A stretch of 64,000 nt of DNA from Bolinopsis microptera (taxonomy: Eukaryota > Ctenophora > Tentaculata > Lobata > Bolinopsidae), in assembly GCF_026151205.1 (NCBI RefSeq), contig NC_087084.1, positions 14,090,235 to 14,154,234 on the forward strand, read 5' to 3'. A program made the position numbers and the translations under genes. Shown here piece after piece: positions 33,508-63,892 of this stretch. Positions within the stretch are counted from its first letter, which is position 1, and every line of letters begins with the position of its first letter. The notes under the pieces are model-generated. The model ran no database searches. It was given only the letters and a program-made list of their open reading frames with translations, and was not told the DNA's origin.

Positions 33508-36237
33508 ATGAATAACCAAAAGTGGAGTGACTCTCGGAGTTCAAGGAGGGGTGTAGCCAGGATGAAGTGCTCTGGGCAAAGCCGCAAGGACCCCAGTGTG
33601 CAGATGAGAACAAAGAAGTCGCCTTATTTCAACAGTGTTATTAGTTCACAGCATATCACTCATGTGGACCCGGAGAAGGGGAGAGCACTCCCGTGCAACT
33701 TTATCAAACACAGAATTAATGTGGGAACGTGGAATGTGTTATCATTGGAGAGCAGTTCCTCAAAGCTGTATGAATTGTCACAGAATATGTCAGCATATAA
33801 AATGGATGTCTTGGGGCTGACAGAGACGCACAGACCCGGCACTGGTGAGGTTACCTTGGATGATGGGTCCCTCTTTATTAACTCAGGAAGAAGTGATGGG
33901 TACAGACGACAAGGGGTAGGTTTAGTCCTCTCGAAGAAGACTAAAAATTCATTGATTTCATACAGTCCGATATCAGAACGTATTCTTGCAGCGAGGCTGC
34001 ACAGTCGACATATCAACATTTCGATTGTGATAGCTTATGCTCCAACTGAGGATGCAGCAGTCGGGGTAAAGGATGACTTTTATCAGCAGCTATCTGGGGC
34101 ATTTGATGAACTACCAGCTCATGACGTGAAGTTTTTACTTGGAGATCTAAATGCTCGCATTGGCCAAGATAACTCAGCTTGGTCCGGTGTGATTGGTAAA
34201 CATTCCCTTCACGTTTCATCAAATGACAACGGCCTTCGACTATTAGATTTCTGTGCATTACATCAGTTGACAATCGGTGGGACGCTTTTCCAGCATCGTG
34301 ATATTCATAAAGGAAGTTGGAAGTCTCCAGATGGCCGCACAGTAAATCAGATTGACCATGTCTGTATTTCTACCAAGTGGAGTCACTCTCTACTTGACGT
34401 AAGATCATGCAGGGGTGAAGACATTGGCTCCGATCATTATTTGGTTCGGGGTCAATTTAGAGTCAAACTTATAGCAGTTCAAAAAATGAACGCCTCTCGT
34501 AGGATATCTCCAGCAATTGAGAATCTTAGAGATCAGTCCAAGGTTGAAGAGTACTGCATTGCTCTTCAAAATCGTTTTAGCTGCCTACCAATGGAGGAGA
34601 ATCTTGATGGAGAATGGACATTAGTTAAGGATACTATTAAAGCAGTGTCTATGGAGGTACTGGGTGAGCGCCCCCGGCGCAGAAAGCAGCAGCATTTGTC
34701 TCAGGAGACAAAAACTCTTATTGCAGAACGCAGTAAGATTAAACAGATGGCGCCTAGTGACAACAACAATAGGAGCGAGTATTCTCGGGCCAACAAACTT
34801 GTCAAAAAGAGCTGCAGGAAAGACGACGAGAATTGGGCTCTTAGAGTTGCAGCAGATCTGGAAACAGCTGCTGTCCATGGCCGTCAAAGGGAAGTCTGGC
34901 AACGGATAAAAACACTGTCCGATAAGAAGAATCGAAAATCAACTGCTGTAAGAGACAAATCCGGGAAGTTGATTGCTGACCCCTCTGCTCAGAGAGAGAG
35001 ATGGGGAGAACATTTTTCGGAGCTATTAAACCCTCCTCCCACGAATGCGGATATGTCTGACCTGGACCATCTTGAAGTGGTTCCATGCTTTCCTTATCTT
35101 GGTGATGGTGATGGTCCCCCCACAAGACTTGAGATTTTAAACTGTCTCAAAAAATTGAAGAACCACAAAAGTGCTGGGATTGACGAAATCTCTAATGAGC
35201 AGTTAAAGTATGGGGCAAGTGGTCTTGTGGATAGGATGGAGAAATTGTTCTCTAAAGTTTGGAATTCAGAAGCAGTGCCTGACGACTGGTTGAAAGGCAT
35301 CGTGATAATTGTACCAAAGAAGGGTGATACCTCTCATTGCTCCAATAATAGGGGGATCACTCTAAGATCTACAGCATCTAAACTGTATCAAATCATCATA
35401 TTACAACGCATGAGTGACGGTTTAGAAAGTTTGCTACGAGACAATCAGTGTGGGTTTAGAAAAACCAGATCATGCATTGATCAGATTTATTCACTCCGCA
35501 CTATTATACATAACTGCATTGAATATAATCTCCCCCTGTATGTAAATTTTGTGGACTTCAAGGCAGCTTTTGATTCCATCGACAGGAATTATATTTGGAA
35601 AGCTTTCAGTCATTATGGCCTGCCATGTAAATACATTCGAATAATACAGGCATTCTTTAATGGAACTGTTAGTGCTGTTAGACACAATGGTGAACCATCA
35701 GAATGGTTTGAAGTAAGTTCAGGCAGTGGCCAAGGAGACATTCAGGGTCCCCCACTTTTTAATGTCTGCCTCAATGTGGCTGCTGAGAGAACAGAAAGCA
35801 ACAAAGTGGTGTCCCACGGAGCGGTTCTCCAAAGATCTATCAGTCCGCTTGTTGATGATATCACTGTGTTAGATACAGATTATGCAGATGACATGGCTGT
35901 ACTGGATAACAGCGAGGAAGGTCTTCATGAAACAACTGACCTTTTGTGTATGTATGGTGCCCAGGGAGGTCTTAGAATCAATGGTAAAAAGACTGAGGCT
36001 ATGGTCATTGGTAAAGCAACCTCTCAACGGCCATACACTAAAGAAGCCACAGTGAACATCACTGTTGAAGACACGCCAGTGCAGCAAGTTAGTGACTTTA
36101 CGTACTTAGGTACAATTATTTCCAGCGACGGTACTATCGACCGTGAGCTGTCAGCTAGGATTCAGAAAGCTTCCGGAGCCTTCAATCAACTGAGTAATAG
36201 TCCGGTTTCAAACATATATTTTTTGCTGGGAAAATAA
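33508..36237 (+). CDS. LINE endonuclease-reverse transcriptase, main part
   Basis: Open for 909 codons from ATG 33508; the last 14 codons read into the inserted DNA. Endonuclease motifs in order: NVGTWNVLSL, LGLTETHRPG, GVGLVLSKK, IAYAPTED, LLGDLNARIG, NQIDHVCIS and GSDHYLVRG. Reverse-transcriptase motifs: NHKSAGIDEISNEQL, NNRGITLRSTASKLYQ, NQCGFRKTRSCIDQI, YVNFVDFKAAFDSID, SGSGQGDIQGPPLFN and the catalytic YADDMAVLD. The native frame stops at FNQLS (36195). The domain order and the IDH and GSDH boxes fit the RTE/BovB-like group, though clade assignment was not tested. Confidence 0.9.
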   Translation: MNNQKWSDSRSSRRGVARMKCSGQSRKDPSVQMRTKKSPYFNSVISSQHITHVDPEKGRALPCNFIKHRINVGTWNVLSLESSSSKLYELSQNMSAYKMDVLGLTETHRPGTGEVTLDDGSLFINSGRSDGYRRQGVGLVLSKKTKNSLISYSPISERILAARLHSRHINISIVIAYAPTEDAAVGVKDDFYQQLSGAFDELPAHDVKFLLGDLNARIGQDNSAWSGVIGKHSLHVSSNDNGLRLLDFCALHQLTIGGTLFQHRDIHKGSWKSPDGRTVNQIDHVCISTKWSHSLLDVRSCRGEDIGSDHYLVRGQFRVKLIAVQKMNASRRISPAIENLRDQSKVEEYCIALQNRFSCLPMEENLDGEWTLVKDTIKAVSMEVLGERPRRRKQQHLSQETKTLIAERSKIKQMAPSDNNNRSEYSRANKLVKKSCRKDDENWALRVAADLETAAVHGRQREVWQRIKTLSDKKNRKSTAVRDKSGKLIADPSAQRERWGEHFSELLNPPPTNADMSDLDHLEVVPCFPYLGDGDGPPTRLEILNCLKKLKNHKSAGIDEISNEQLKYGASGLVDRMEKLFSKVWNSEAVPDDWLKGIVIIVPKKGDTSHCSNNRGITLRSTASKLYQIIILQRMSDGLESLLRDNQCGFRKTRSCIDQIYSLRTIIHNCIEYNLPLYVNFVDFKAAFDSIDRNYIWKAFSHYGLPCKYIRIIQAFFNGTVSAVRHNGEPSEWFEVSSGSGQGDIQGPPLFNVCLNVAAERTESNKVVSHGAVLQRSISPLVDDITVLDTDYADDMAVLDNSEEGLHETTDLLCMYGAQGGLRINGKKTEAMVIGKATSQRPYTKEATVNITVEDTPVQQVSDFTYLGTIISSDGTIDRELSARIQKASGAFNQLSNSPVSNIYFLLGK

Positions 36238-38001
36238 GAGAAATATAGCCGATCGATCTTTCATAAATTAATCTACAGATGTTTAAAACCAAACCAATGA
36301 CCAATGTTTCATGAACAATCTGTAGTTGTACTGTATGCATATTTATATTAGGCACTTAGTTTCTCTTACAGAGAAAATGTCTGAAAAGTGCCTGGAAGCC
36401 GTCAAATTGCAACTTTCAAGAATATCTGAGATAAAAATTAGGTCAGAATATGGGTGTACCAAAATCTGAAAATTTATCTAGTCACTCCGTAACGAAATTT
36501 CGACTTTTAATTACTCAAAAACGGATTGATTTCTCACTATTTTCTTTGGCAGATATGTAAATCGTAGGTTTGAAAAGCCTTAGAAACATAATTTAACCAA
36601 TAATGAACCTGTTTTCTTGGACATTTTTGGGAAAAAATGGGTAAAATTGTCACACCGTAACATTCTATAGTTTTGAAATATGCCCAGGCAACAAAATCCA
36701 GGAAAACAGAGGAAGTTAAAAAACTAATGAAATGATTTATTAAAAGAGAACACTCGTTATATAATATTTTGTATGATGTTTCACAATATTGAGTTTATTC
36801 CCGAAAATTTCGAGACTACTTCTTTAAAATTAGCTTTCTCTGGATGATATGCAGACTGCAGCAAAGAAATATCAAACAGTCATAAATATGTTAGTGATTC
36901 CATCGCTATACTTCGTCCACACACTGAACTTAGCAATCTTGATTATAAGTATTAAACAATGCAATATATATAAATAGATTTTTATTCCAAGTGTTCGTAG
37001 AATAATTGAAAACGTAGCACTGTAAATGCGCCAGCTATTCAACTTATGATAACTTAATCAAATTGATGACATTCAAGTGCATTTTGAAAAAATTTACCCG
37101 ATACTATGATTTTTCTCATAGTAATAACACGACGTTCAATTCAAGCCCGTTCAATGCCTGATGTGCGGATCACAGGCTTCGTTATTTACAATAACTGAGA
37201 CTAGGCAGATATAGCGGTTCCAGTCGTTACCTGGGGACCCCAGGCTGTAATATTCATAAAAATTGAAGCTGCGGCGGAATGACAATCTGGGATGAGTGCG
37301 GCCCAGGAATGCCAGCCGTTACACCGCTCAGCTTAATGTAAAAACTGTATTACAATTGATGGCATCATTAAAATTTCAATCACGTTTTAGAGCAATTTAC
37401 ACGAGAGTAGGACAATTATAACCTGTTTAATCTTGTTCGGCGTCATCGAAAACATAGGGTTACAAGGTTTCCGCTTCGATTTCCATCAATAAAAAATCCT
37501 TCTAATTTCGATTCTCTGGGCCAGCTGTCTGCTGGGTTTCAGAAGGTGGTACCAGATGCTGCTATAATTGAGCGCTCAGCTGCTCTAATTAGGTCCAATT
37601 ACACCCGATACACGATATTATTCCATATAAGGCCTGATCAAGTAGCTTCAGCTCTGGTGACGTCACAAAATCTCCTAGTCGGCATACGACACGTTACGAA
37701 TGTGATCACGTGCCCGAGGCTTTACGAATCAAGGTCACGTGATAGGATTAGCGGTCACGTGATAGGACTGAATGTCACGTGACCTCAGTTATCCCTTATA
37801 TGGCACAACTAGCTGCAATTGATCAGCTCTTAATTAGACTGCAATCCTTGACAGGCCTATAATTACCCAATTTTAAATGAACGATATCTCATCCTACAGA
37901 ATGATGAGAGCGTAAACAGAATGCTTCCCGGAATCAGCACAATGCAGGGAACAAGATGCTGTTGGAATATCAATTATTCATCTTCCACCCGTAGTCCCTA
38001 T
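36196..38001. mobile_element. 1.8-kb insertion of unknown type inside the LINE
   Basis: Defined by the point where the LINE protein leaves and resumes its frame. It has no long ORF, no convincing terminal inverted repeats and no poly-A tail. A possible short target duplication (TA or ATA) is suggested by ...AATA at the left and TATATATGG at the right. It contains an interrupted palindrome CCTGGGGACCCCAGG (37229-37243) whose neighbourhood is shared with 47046-47060, and CACGTG/TGACGTCA-type motifs at about 37,650-37,790. Confidence 0.55.
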
Positions 38002-38002
38002 A

Positions 38003-38517
38003 TATGGAAAAACCGCAACATCCAGTCTTATACAAAGATCAGGATTTATAAGGCAGCGGTTTTGACAATATTGTTATATGGTAGTGAGGTTTGGAACACA
38101 ACCAAAAAGCAGCTACATCGCTTTGAGGTGTTCCATCAGCGTTGCTTGGGGAGGATACTTAGGATAAGATGGCTCGATCGGGTTAGAAACACTGAAGTGC
38201 TGGAGCGTGCAAAGATAAATCCAGTAGAGACGTACATAGGAGCAAACCGCCTGCGTTGGTTTGGCCATGTCACCAGAATGCCAGACACTAGGCTTCCTAA
38301 GTACCTGCTTAACTGGACCCCTGCCCATGTGAGAAGATCTAGGGGCCGTCCAAGAAAGAACTGGAGGAAATGTTTGCTGGAAGATGCTGCATCATTTACA
38401 GGAAACACTGACATAGACCTAGAAGGAGCGAGCGAGATGGCTAGTGACCGCAAACTTTGGAGGGAGATGATACGTCACAAACGGGAGTTCATTGGTGCAG
38501 GCCACTCGAATGATTGA
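38003..38517 (+). CDS. C-terminal part of the same LINE protein, beyond the insertion
   Basis: The reading resumes with IWKNRNIQSYTKIRIYKAAV and LYGSEVW, the region after the RT fingers and palm in such LINEs, then RLRWFGHVTRMPD, RGRPRKNW, and ends GAGHSND-stop. These fit the usual C-terminal region of RTE-type proteins (the GHVxRM and RGRPxxxW boxes). In frame terms it directly follows the part that ends at 36195, with the 1.8-kb insert between. Confidence 0.85.
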
Positions 38518-39434
38518 GGAGACCTACTCAAGTACAAGTAAGTACTGAGGCCCAAAGTCATTGTGATTTGCGGCTCATGATCGATAAGGCCCACTGTCAC
38601 TCAGGCGTGAGGTTCTGGGGCACATCACCTGAGCTACAAATGGATCAGAAGTTTTACTCAACGTTCAAAATTGGTTTAAGATGTCTAACTAACCGTTGAA
38701 AAGATGTATGTGAGTCAAGAGTCCAAGTAATTATCAAATATTTATCTCGGCCACTGCCCAGTTCCTGACATTTCAGGGTTTGTGACCCCTGTTGCCTATG
38801 TCAGGTGCTGAAGGATTGTATCAAAGCCATGCAATAGCACATAAAGCCCTATCGATAGCCACAAACTGCATCTTGAAAATTGCAACCTGAATATTTGCAA
38901 CAAAAAGACAAAATGAATTACCAAATTTGTATTAGTGTTGCCAAAATGACCGATTTTCGCTAATACCTCTACAAATAAGCATTTTAGAGCATATAATGAT
39001 TCATAAGTCTTATATAAATGTGCTCATTGCGAATATTTTTCAATATGGGAGAAGTTTCTACGACCTTTCTAGCTCGAGATATAAAAATAATCCGGTAATT
39101 CTGGCTGCGATGAGCAAAAAACGGTTTTTCGTGAATATCTTTAAAACTAGGCACTTGAGACCTTATATTGCTTCATAACTTGCATATGAATAAGGCTATT
39201 GCGGTTATTTTAAGCTAATATTCAAGTCTCTACGTCTTTTAGAAGCCGAGATACAAAAATCCCAAATTTGCGCCTGAGGGCAATTTAGAAATTTCGCCCT
39301 GTAGGACTGGGACTAGCGATACAAAATGTGCCCCTCGGTGATTTGAGTTACCAATGACCTATTTAACCCGATTCAGTAGCAAAAAACTCTATACATCGAA
39401 GTGCACACTCAACCCCTCCCTGCTACTGGAGTAA

Positions 39435-39821
39435 GTAGGAACAATTTTTTACCACTTTGAGGGACTCTTTCGTCTGTTCGCTGTGGGTATATCCTTTGAC
39501 TGTAGTTTTGTAGCTGTGGTCGACCAGCACACTGAAATAATAAGTTCTGGTTAGTAAAGCAGTTAGTTACACTAGATGATAGATCACATATATTAACTGT
39601 TTACTTTAATAGTACGTAACTCACACATGTGTATGTTAACAAATACTACGACACTACTATATAACAAATAATTTGAGATCATGAATACGACGTTGTCACA
39701 TTGAAATCATAGAATTGGAATGAAAATATACAGTTCCTGTATTTTGATCAAAAGTTTCTCTAATTTGATTAAAATGTTAGAATTTAATGTTCTTTGGTGT
39801 TGGTAAATTTCAAATTCAGGG
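39435..39821 (+). promoter_or_regulatory. Short upstream region of the integrin gene
   Basis: Only 387 bp separate the palindromic transposon from the integrin start codon, so the promoter or 5' UTR must lie here, inside the transposon, or further upstream through a 5' UTR intron. No TATA box stands out. Confidence 0.35.
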
Positions 39822-59432
<19,611 letters not shown>

Positions 59433-60654
59433 GTGAGTTCCAACTTTTAAAAATGTGTCTTTCTGTGCAAATGTTTTTTATTCAATTAATTTTGCTCAAA
59501 CTAGTAATTTTCTGGTTGCCACCCGTACACCACATCAAACTTAGAACTTTCAGTCGCTGAAATGAGAGCATTTTTGTGAAAATTTAGAAAAAACGATCAA
59601 GATATGAATTACAGGTCCATTCTGTCCGCAAATTGCCATATATTCAACATCATTTTAAGACTTCGTAAAATTACTCGATAAGCCATAATTCGGTCCGCAG
59701 TTGAAAGATTTTAAATTGCCAAGTAATTAGGTCTTTAATGCAGCTTCTTATATTACTAAATTCTGTTGACGCAGTAAAAGTAACACAATTTACCTTACTT
59801 CTGCGTAAAGTTCAAAGCGAAAAAGAGTTGTTTATTAATTAAGATGTCATTTATAAGGGCCATAGTAAATCTATACTTTGTTAGAGTTTAGGGTCAGTAA
59901 GCATAAATAAAACATCTGGACCTTATTTGCGACAAGTATTTCTGTGCTGGAATATGTTGTCCCTATATCCCTATTATTAACCACCCCAAAGACTTGTAAA
60001 AAGTAGATCTGATGGGCTCAAAATACCTTAGGCCGAATTCTGCAAAATCTCCGAAAAGCGATCTCCTCAAAAAAAAAATCAAAACTGGCAGCATTCCGAT
60101 TTCTCCATTACACTGAATTTTTGGGAAGATAAATTTTTACATAATAACGAGAGTCGTGGGACTGTATCCCTTCCTGGATGATCACCCATGATACAGAGAG
60201 ACATTGTAGTTATGAGTATTATCGGAGATGTACTCATGCCCGGTTTAAGGCTCCTCCCCACATAGACTGCAGCTTCTCACGTGTTTCCATGTTGCCACAC
60301 CACTTGACATCACGTGACTTGTGCCATGACGTCACGTGACTTGTGACGTGGTGTAAGTAACCAGTCCTTCTCAACGATTAGCTACCCACCTGATACATGT
60401 GGTTTTGTGTGGTGACGATAACAATTATTAGAGGGCACTTGCAGAATAGTGCACTGATTAGCAATAAGGGTCGCAGTGTTTGCAAAACGATGTCTCTCCT
60501 GCAAGGCATGTCACTCAGAAGTGTGGTGACCCCTAGCCTAACCACCCCAGCTTTTATAATTATTATATACCATATCTACAAGTCCACGTGACACTTTCTC
60601 GACGTTAAGGACCTGATATCATACGTTAAATGTGAACGGTACAATGACAAGCCC
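59433..60654. other. No exon recognised after the integrin TM exon
   Basis: The cytoplasmic tail with HDRREFAKFE- and NPxY-like motifs was looked for and not found. CACGTGAC and TGACGTCA motifs occur at about 60,310-60,350. Confidence 0.5.
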
Positions 60655-60842
60655 CTGCATCTGTCCCCACCTCTATCTGTCCCACCCTTCTATCTGTCCC
60701 ACCCTCTATACTGTCCCCACCCTCCTATCTGTACCCACCCTCTAGTCAATCTGTCCCAACCTCTATCTGTCCCCAAAACCCTCTATCTGTCCCACCCTCC
60801 ATTCGTGTCCCCACCTCTATCTGTCCCCACCATCTATCTGAT
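60655..60842. repeat. TCTGTCCCACCCTC pyrimidine minisatellite
   Basis: Irregular CTATCTGTCCCCACC units ending about 12 nt before an acceptor-like TTTTCAG (60854). Confidence 0.8.
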
Positions 60843-60854
60843 CCATGTTTTCAG

Positions 60855-60999
60855 TACCAGGCTGCTGATACCACGCAGTAAGCAGGTGAATTATAACATA
60901 GTAGAGATTCTCCGAAATTCACAGGATTCCCAGACAGTATTTCACACGATAAAAAATTACACAATATTAAGTGAGCTGCAAATGTTGCGGCGAGGTTGA
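60855..60999 (+). other. Unidentified open segment after an acceptor-like site
   Basis: After CCATGTTTTCAG the frame reads TRLLIPRSKQVNYNIVEIL... to a stop at 60997. It has ordinary protein composition but no family was recognised. It might belong to a gene following the integrin. Confidence 0.25.
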
Positions 61000-61490
61000 G
61001 AGCATATATTGCTTAATAATAGAAGAATGGAACATATTATAATTCATACTTCGACAATATCGTGGAACTTTTGGCAAATTGAGGGCTATAGAGACACAAT
61101 TCTGGCAGATTTAAACTCGTTGCCTTCAATTACTCACCTACAACAACCTGATTTTCATAAATTTTTCGAATTATATTTTATTTCTGCTTCTATCCCATTA
61201 GATGAACATATGATTCCGTATAATATAACGCCGCAATATATAGTCCGAAACAAAAATAAAAGTAACATTTTATAGAAGCTGGCCGATAGTAACTTTAATA
61301 AAACCGTAACAATTCGGAGAAGCTTAGCTGGTGGATGATGTAATCGCGGATAATATTATTTCGTTGACAGCTGAAACTTTGCCAGGTAAGGGGAGCTCAT
61401 GTATTGAACTTTGGGAAGCCCTGTTTTACGTGTCCGTGTATTCTATAGTCACAAGCCCGTGTTTTCGAATCTTTTTTCTGGGGTTGTGGT

Positions 61491-61751
61491 GTGTGCCAAA
61501 AATATAAACAAAGGAAATTCTCGGCTTTGATCTTACTTTATAATGCTACCACGGACTGTTATTTCAACATCTTTAAAGACTCAAAATTATTCTCCAAAAT
61601 TCAAGTTTATTTGATTCCATTAAAAGGAATAGTTTTGCTCTATCAGGCCGTATTTGAACCGAGGGGCGTTTCCCCAGAGATCACTTACACAATCTACCAC
61701 AAGCTGGTGCTGTTTAAAGCGAACTCATTAAACCACATCTCCTCTCTCTAG
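61491..61751 (+). other. Unidentified open segment
   Basis: 86-codon open frame including YQAVFEPRGVSPEITYTIYH. Not recognised and not linked to other exons with certainty. Confidence 0.2.
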
Positions 61752-61819
61752 CCACTTACTCTCGTCCCTTGTCCACACCAGTTTTGGCAATAAAAGCACC
61801 CCCTCCCCCACAAACCCTC

Positions 61820-61823
61820 CCCA

Positions 61824-61875
<52 letters not shown>

Positions 61876-61960
61876 ACACCCCCCCAAAACCCCCCCAGAC
61901 TGCCACCCACTAACCCTCCCAACCCCCCCCAAAAACCCCCCACAACCCCCCCCCCCAAAA
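61820..61960. repeat. Poly-C tract
   Basis: A run of more than 40 C bases and C-rich surroundings. Proline or glycine frames across it are artefacts. The length is unreliable. Confidence 0.9.
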
Positions 61961-62199
61961 CATCCACCTTTTCCGGGTGGACTCCGCCTCATTCCCCGCC
62001 CAAAGCCAAACAAAGTCCGGACCCCCGATGAGGACTTCTTTCAGCGTCAGCTCCCCAGCTTATAACCGAGACCCAGCTGGACCTCCTAAAATCAAGGGTG
62101 AGCTGCTTTTAAGACCAATAGGGGCAGGGGTTGTCATGATAAGTAATTGTAGTAATTTCAAGTGGAGTATGTAATTGTGTAATTAAGGGGAAAATTGTT

Positions 62200-63620
62200 T
62201 GATTGAAGTGTTAAAATCTCGATTTCCCTGCAATTTCCCTTTCCCCAAACTGAGCGTTAAATAGGGTTTACATATCTTGTAAATGTTTTCAACTTTTGTC
62301 TTAGCGCTCGCTGATTGCCCCTTCTGAAGTGTAAAAAAGTTGGCTACTGTGGAATTGATTTTACGCCCTTAAAAATTTTTTAACACTGACACAACCGGTG
62401 AAAACCCGGGCTAAATCCGGCGAGACACGGACCAAAACGTGCTGTAGAACCGTGACTATAACCGGCTGTAGAAAAGTGCTTTGTCACGTGACAAAAAAGT
62501 GCTTTAGAACACGGGGCTATAACCAGGTGGAAGGGGATACAACAGTGCTGTAGAAACCGTGACAACAGCCCCTTTTTCCCCAGTAAATCCCCGGAACGGA
62601 TATACCCACGAGCGGTACCACTTCCGAGTCCCCGGGTCTTCTCCTTTAAAAATATCCAACCCCAACCCGGGGGATTCTGTCCCAAGGGGAACTGGTTGTA
62701 GGTTTCGGTTCAAAGGGAATGGGGGCTGGTATTGGTCTCTAGGGGTGGGTCAAAAAAATTGGAAAAAGGCTTATGCTGGGAGGGGTGTACAATGTTGTTA
62801 ATGAAAACCCGTTTTTTTTGGGGTAAATACCCCCCCTGTTTGTCATTCAAATTTAAAGTTTTCACATTTTTTTAGTAAAATTTGTAATTTTAAGCGAAAA
62901 GGAAGTACTTCTTACGAGATAATAACCTTCCCCCAGTTAAGGGGGCCCCCAAGTCCCCTGGTTTTTAAAAAGACGTATATCAGGCTAACTGCCACGAGGC
63001 AAATTTGAACAGAAACTGCGAGTCGTAAACAAAGGTGGGATAATCACAATTGTACAAACAGCAAACCCTTTGAACTAAGAAAACATTAAACATTTGCAAA
63101 ACAATTGTATACAATCAGGATAAAATCTATTTTTGAATTGGGAAAACTTTTTAACACTTAGTACCTACGGTAGGATTACTTTTTGTAATTACCCCCTGAA
63201 ACCCATTGCAGTATTAATGCTGTGTTTAAAAAACTTTAAAAAATTTACCCTTTTTTTGTTTCCTTTTCTTATTCAAATTTTTTTTTGTGGAAGTAAGATC
63301 AATAATAAGTTTAATAGTTTTTTAAATTTAAACGTATGTCAGTGGGGATAATCCACAAATGGGGGAGTGAGAGCCTTTTTTTCAACACCCCCTGAACGAC
63401 CAAAAGCGCTCTTTCTTCCCGTGCCCTGAAACTTGTTTTTCCCTTTTCTGTTTTTCGCAGAACAAAAAGTGGGAGCGCTGGGAAAAAAAAAACTTTTTTA
63501 ATAGCAAACTTTTTTGAAATCCCCCGGGAGAGTTTTTTTCTCGAACCCCCATAAATCCTATTTCGGAAAACTGTGCTTTTAAAATTTAACAATCTGATTC
63601 CCTTGACCATCTAACTAATC
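62200..63620. other. Homopolymer-rich, possibly low-quality sequence
   Basis: Unusually many runs of 4-9 identical bases in all four letters, and short frames that break repeatedly. It looks unlike the rest of the window and resembles unpolished long-read sequence. No gene is recognised. Confidence 0.4.
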
Positions 63621-63711
63621 ATCAAATACTCACCTAACTAACGCCCCTTATGACGTCACGTGAGAGAAGAGTGACGTCACAAATACTCACCAAACTAACG
63701 CGCCCTTATGA

Positions 63712-63892
63712 CAGGACCGGATAACTTACTACTGGACAAAGACCTGGTAATATCCCGGACAAACCGGCAGTTCGAGGTAGCTATCAGGAATATTGTGTCC
63801 TTCATCATCGACACCATAGAGGACCCGCTCAAGGATGTTAAAACTGATCGGTATGAGTTAAGCCGGCTCAGACGAATCATTCTTTTAATACA
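63712..63892 (+). other. Probable exon of an unidentified gene at the right edge
   Basis: An acceptor CTTATGACAG at 63711 is followed by an open stretch reading DNLLLDKDLVISRTNRQFEV and IVSFIIDTIEDPLKDV, up to a donor-like CAA-GTATAAG. The composition is like a folded helical protein. The 30 bp before the acceptor are also duplicated at 63621-63652. The family is unknown. Confidence 0.4.

Larger units (their letters stand above)
33246..38545 (+). mobile_element. RTE-like LINE inserted in the right arm of the palindromic element and itself interrupted
   Basis: The left junction follows the arm sequence CCCTTGTCTCT, and the arm resumes as GAGGCCCAAAGTC at 38546. The 3' end finishes in an AAGT-type tail (AAGTACAAGTAAGTAC), typical of RTE LINEs. 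About 260 bp of 5' leader precede the ORF. Between about 36196 and 38001, roughly 1.8 kb of unrelated sequence splits the ORF near its C-terminal third, so the intact LINE would have been about 3.5 kb. A 14-bp tandem duplication (TACAAATACCCTTG) lies just before the left junction. Confidence 0.88.
31266..39434. mobile_element. Large palindromic (foldback-like) DNA element, interrupted by a LINE
   Basis: The ends are inverted copies beginning TTACTCCAGTAGCAGGGAGG. The left arm runs from 31266 to about 32653. It is matched inversely by about 32792-33245 and again by about 38546-39434, so the right arm has been split by the LINE at 33246-38545. Without the LINE the element is about 2.9 kb with arms of about 1.35-1.39 kb around a 138-bp centre. 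The candidate 4-bp target duplication is GTAG (31262-31265 and 39435-39438). No transposase was recognised. It ends only 387 bp before the integrin start codon. A short relative with the same termini lies at 46346-46581. Confidence 0.85.

Noticed and set aside
38996-39178. 60-codon frame and its antisense twin at 31522-31743
   Set aside because: They are the two arms of the palindromic element; no known domain and the frames do not agree in length.
31266-39434. Polinton-type element, because of the long inverted repeats
   Set aside because: No polymerase, integrase or capsid-like frames; the only coding region is a LINE inserted in one arm.
61728-62065. Glycine- and proline-rich frames over the poly-C run
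   Set aside because: Homopolymer artefact in uncertain sequence.
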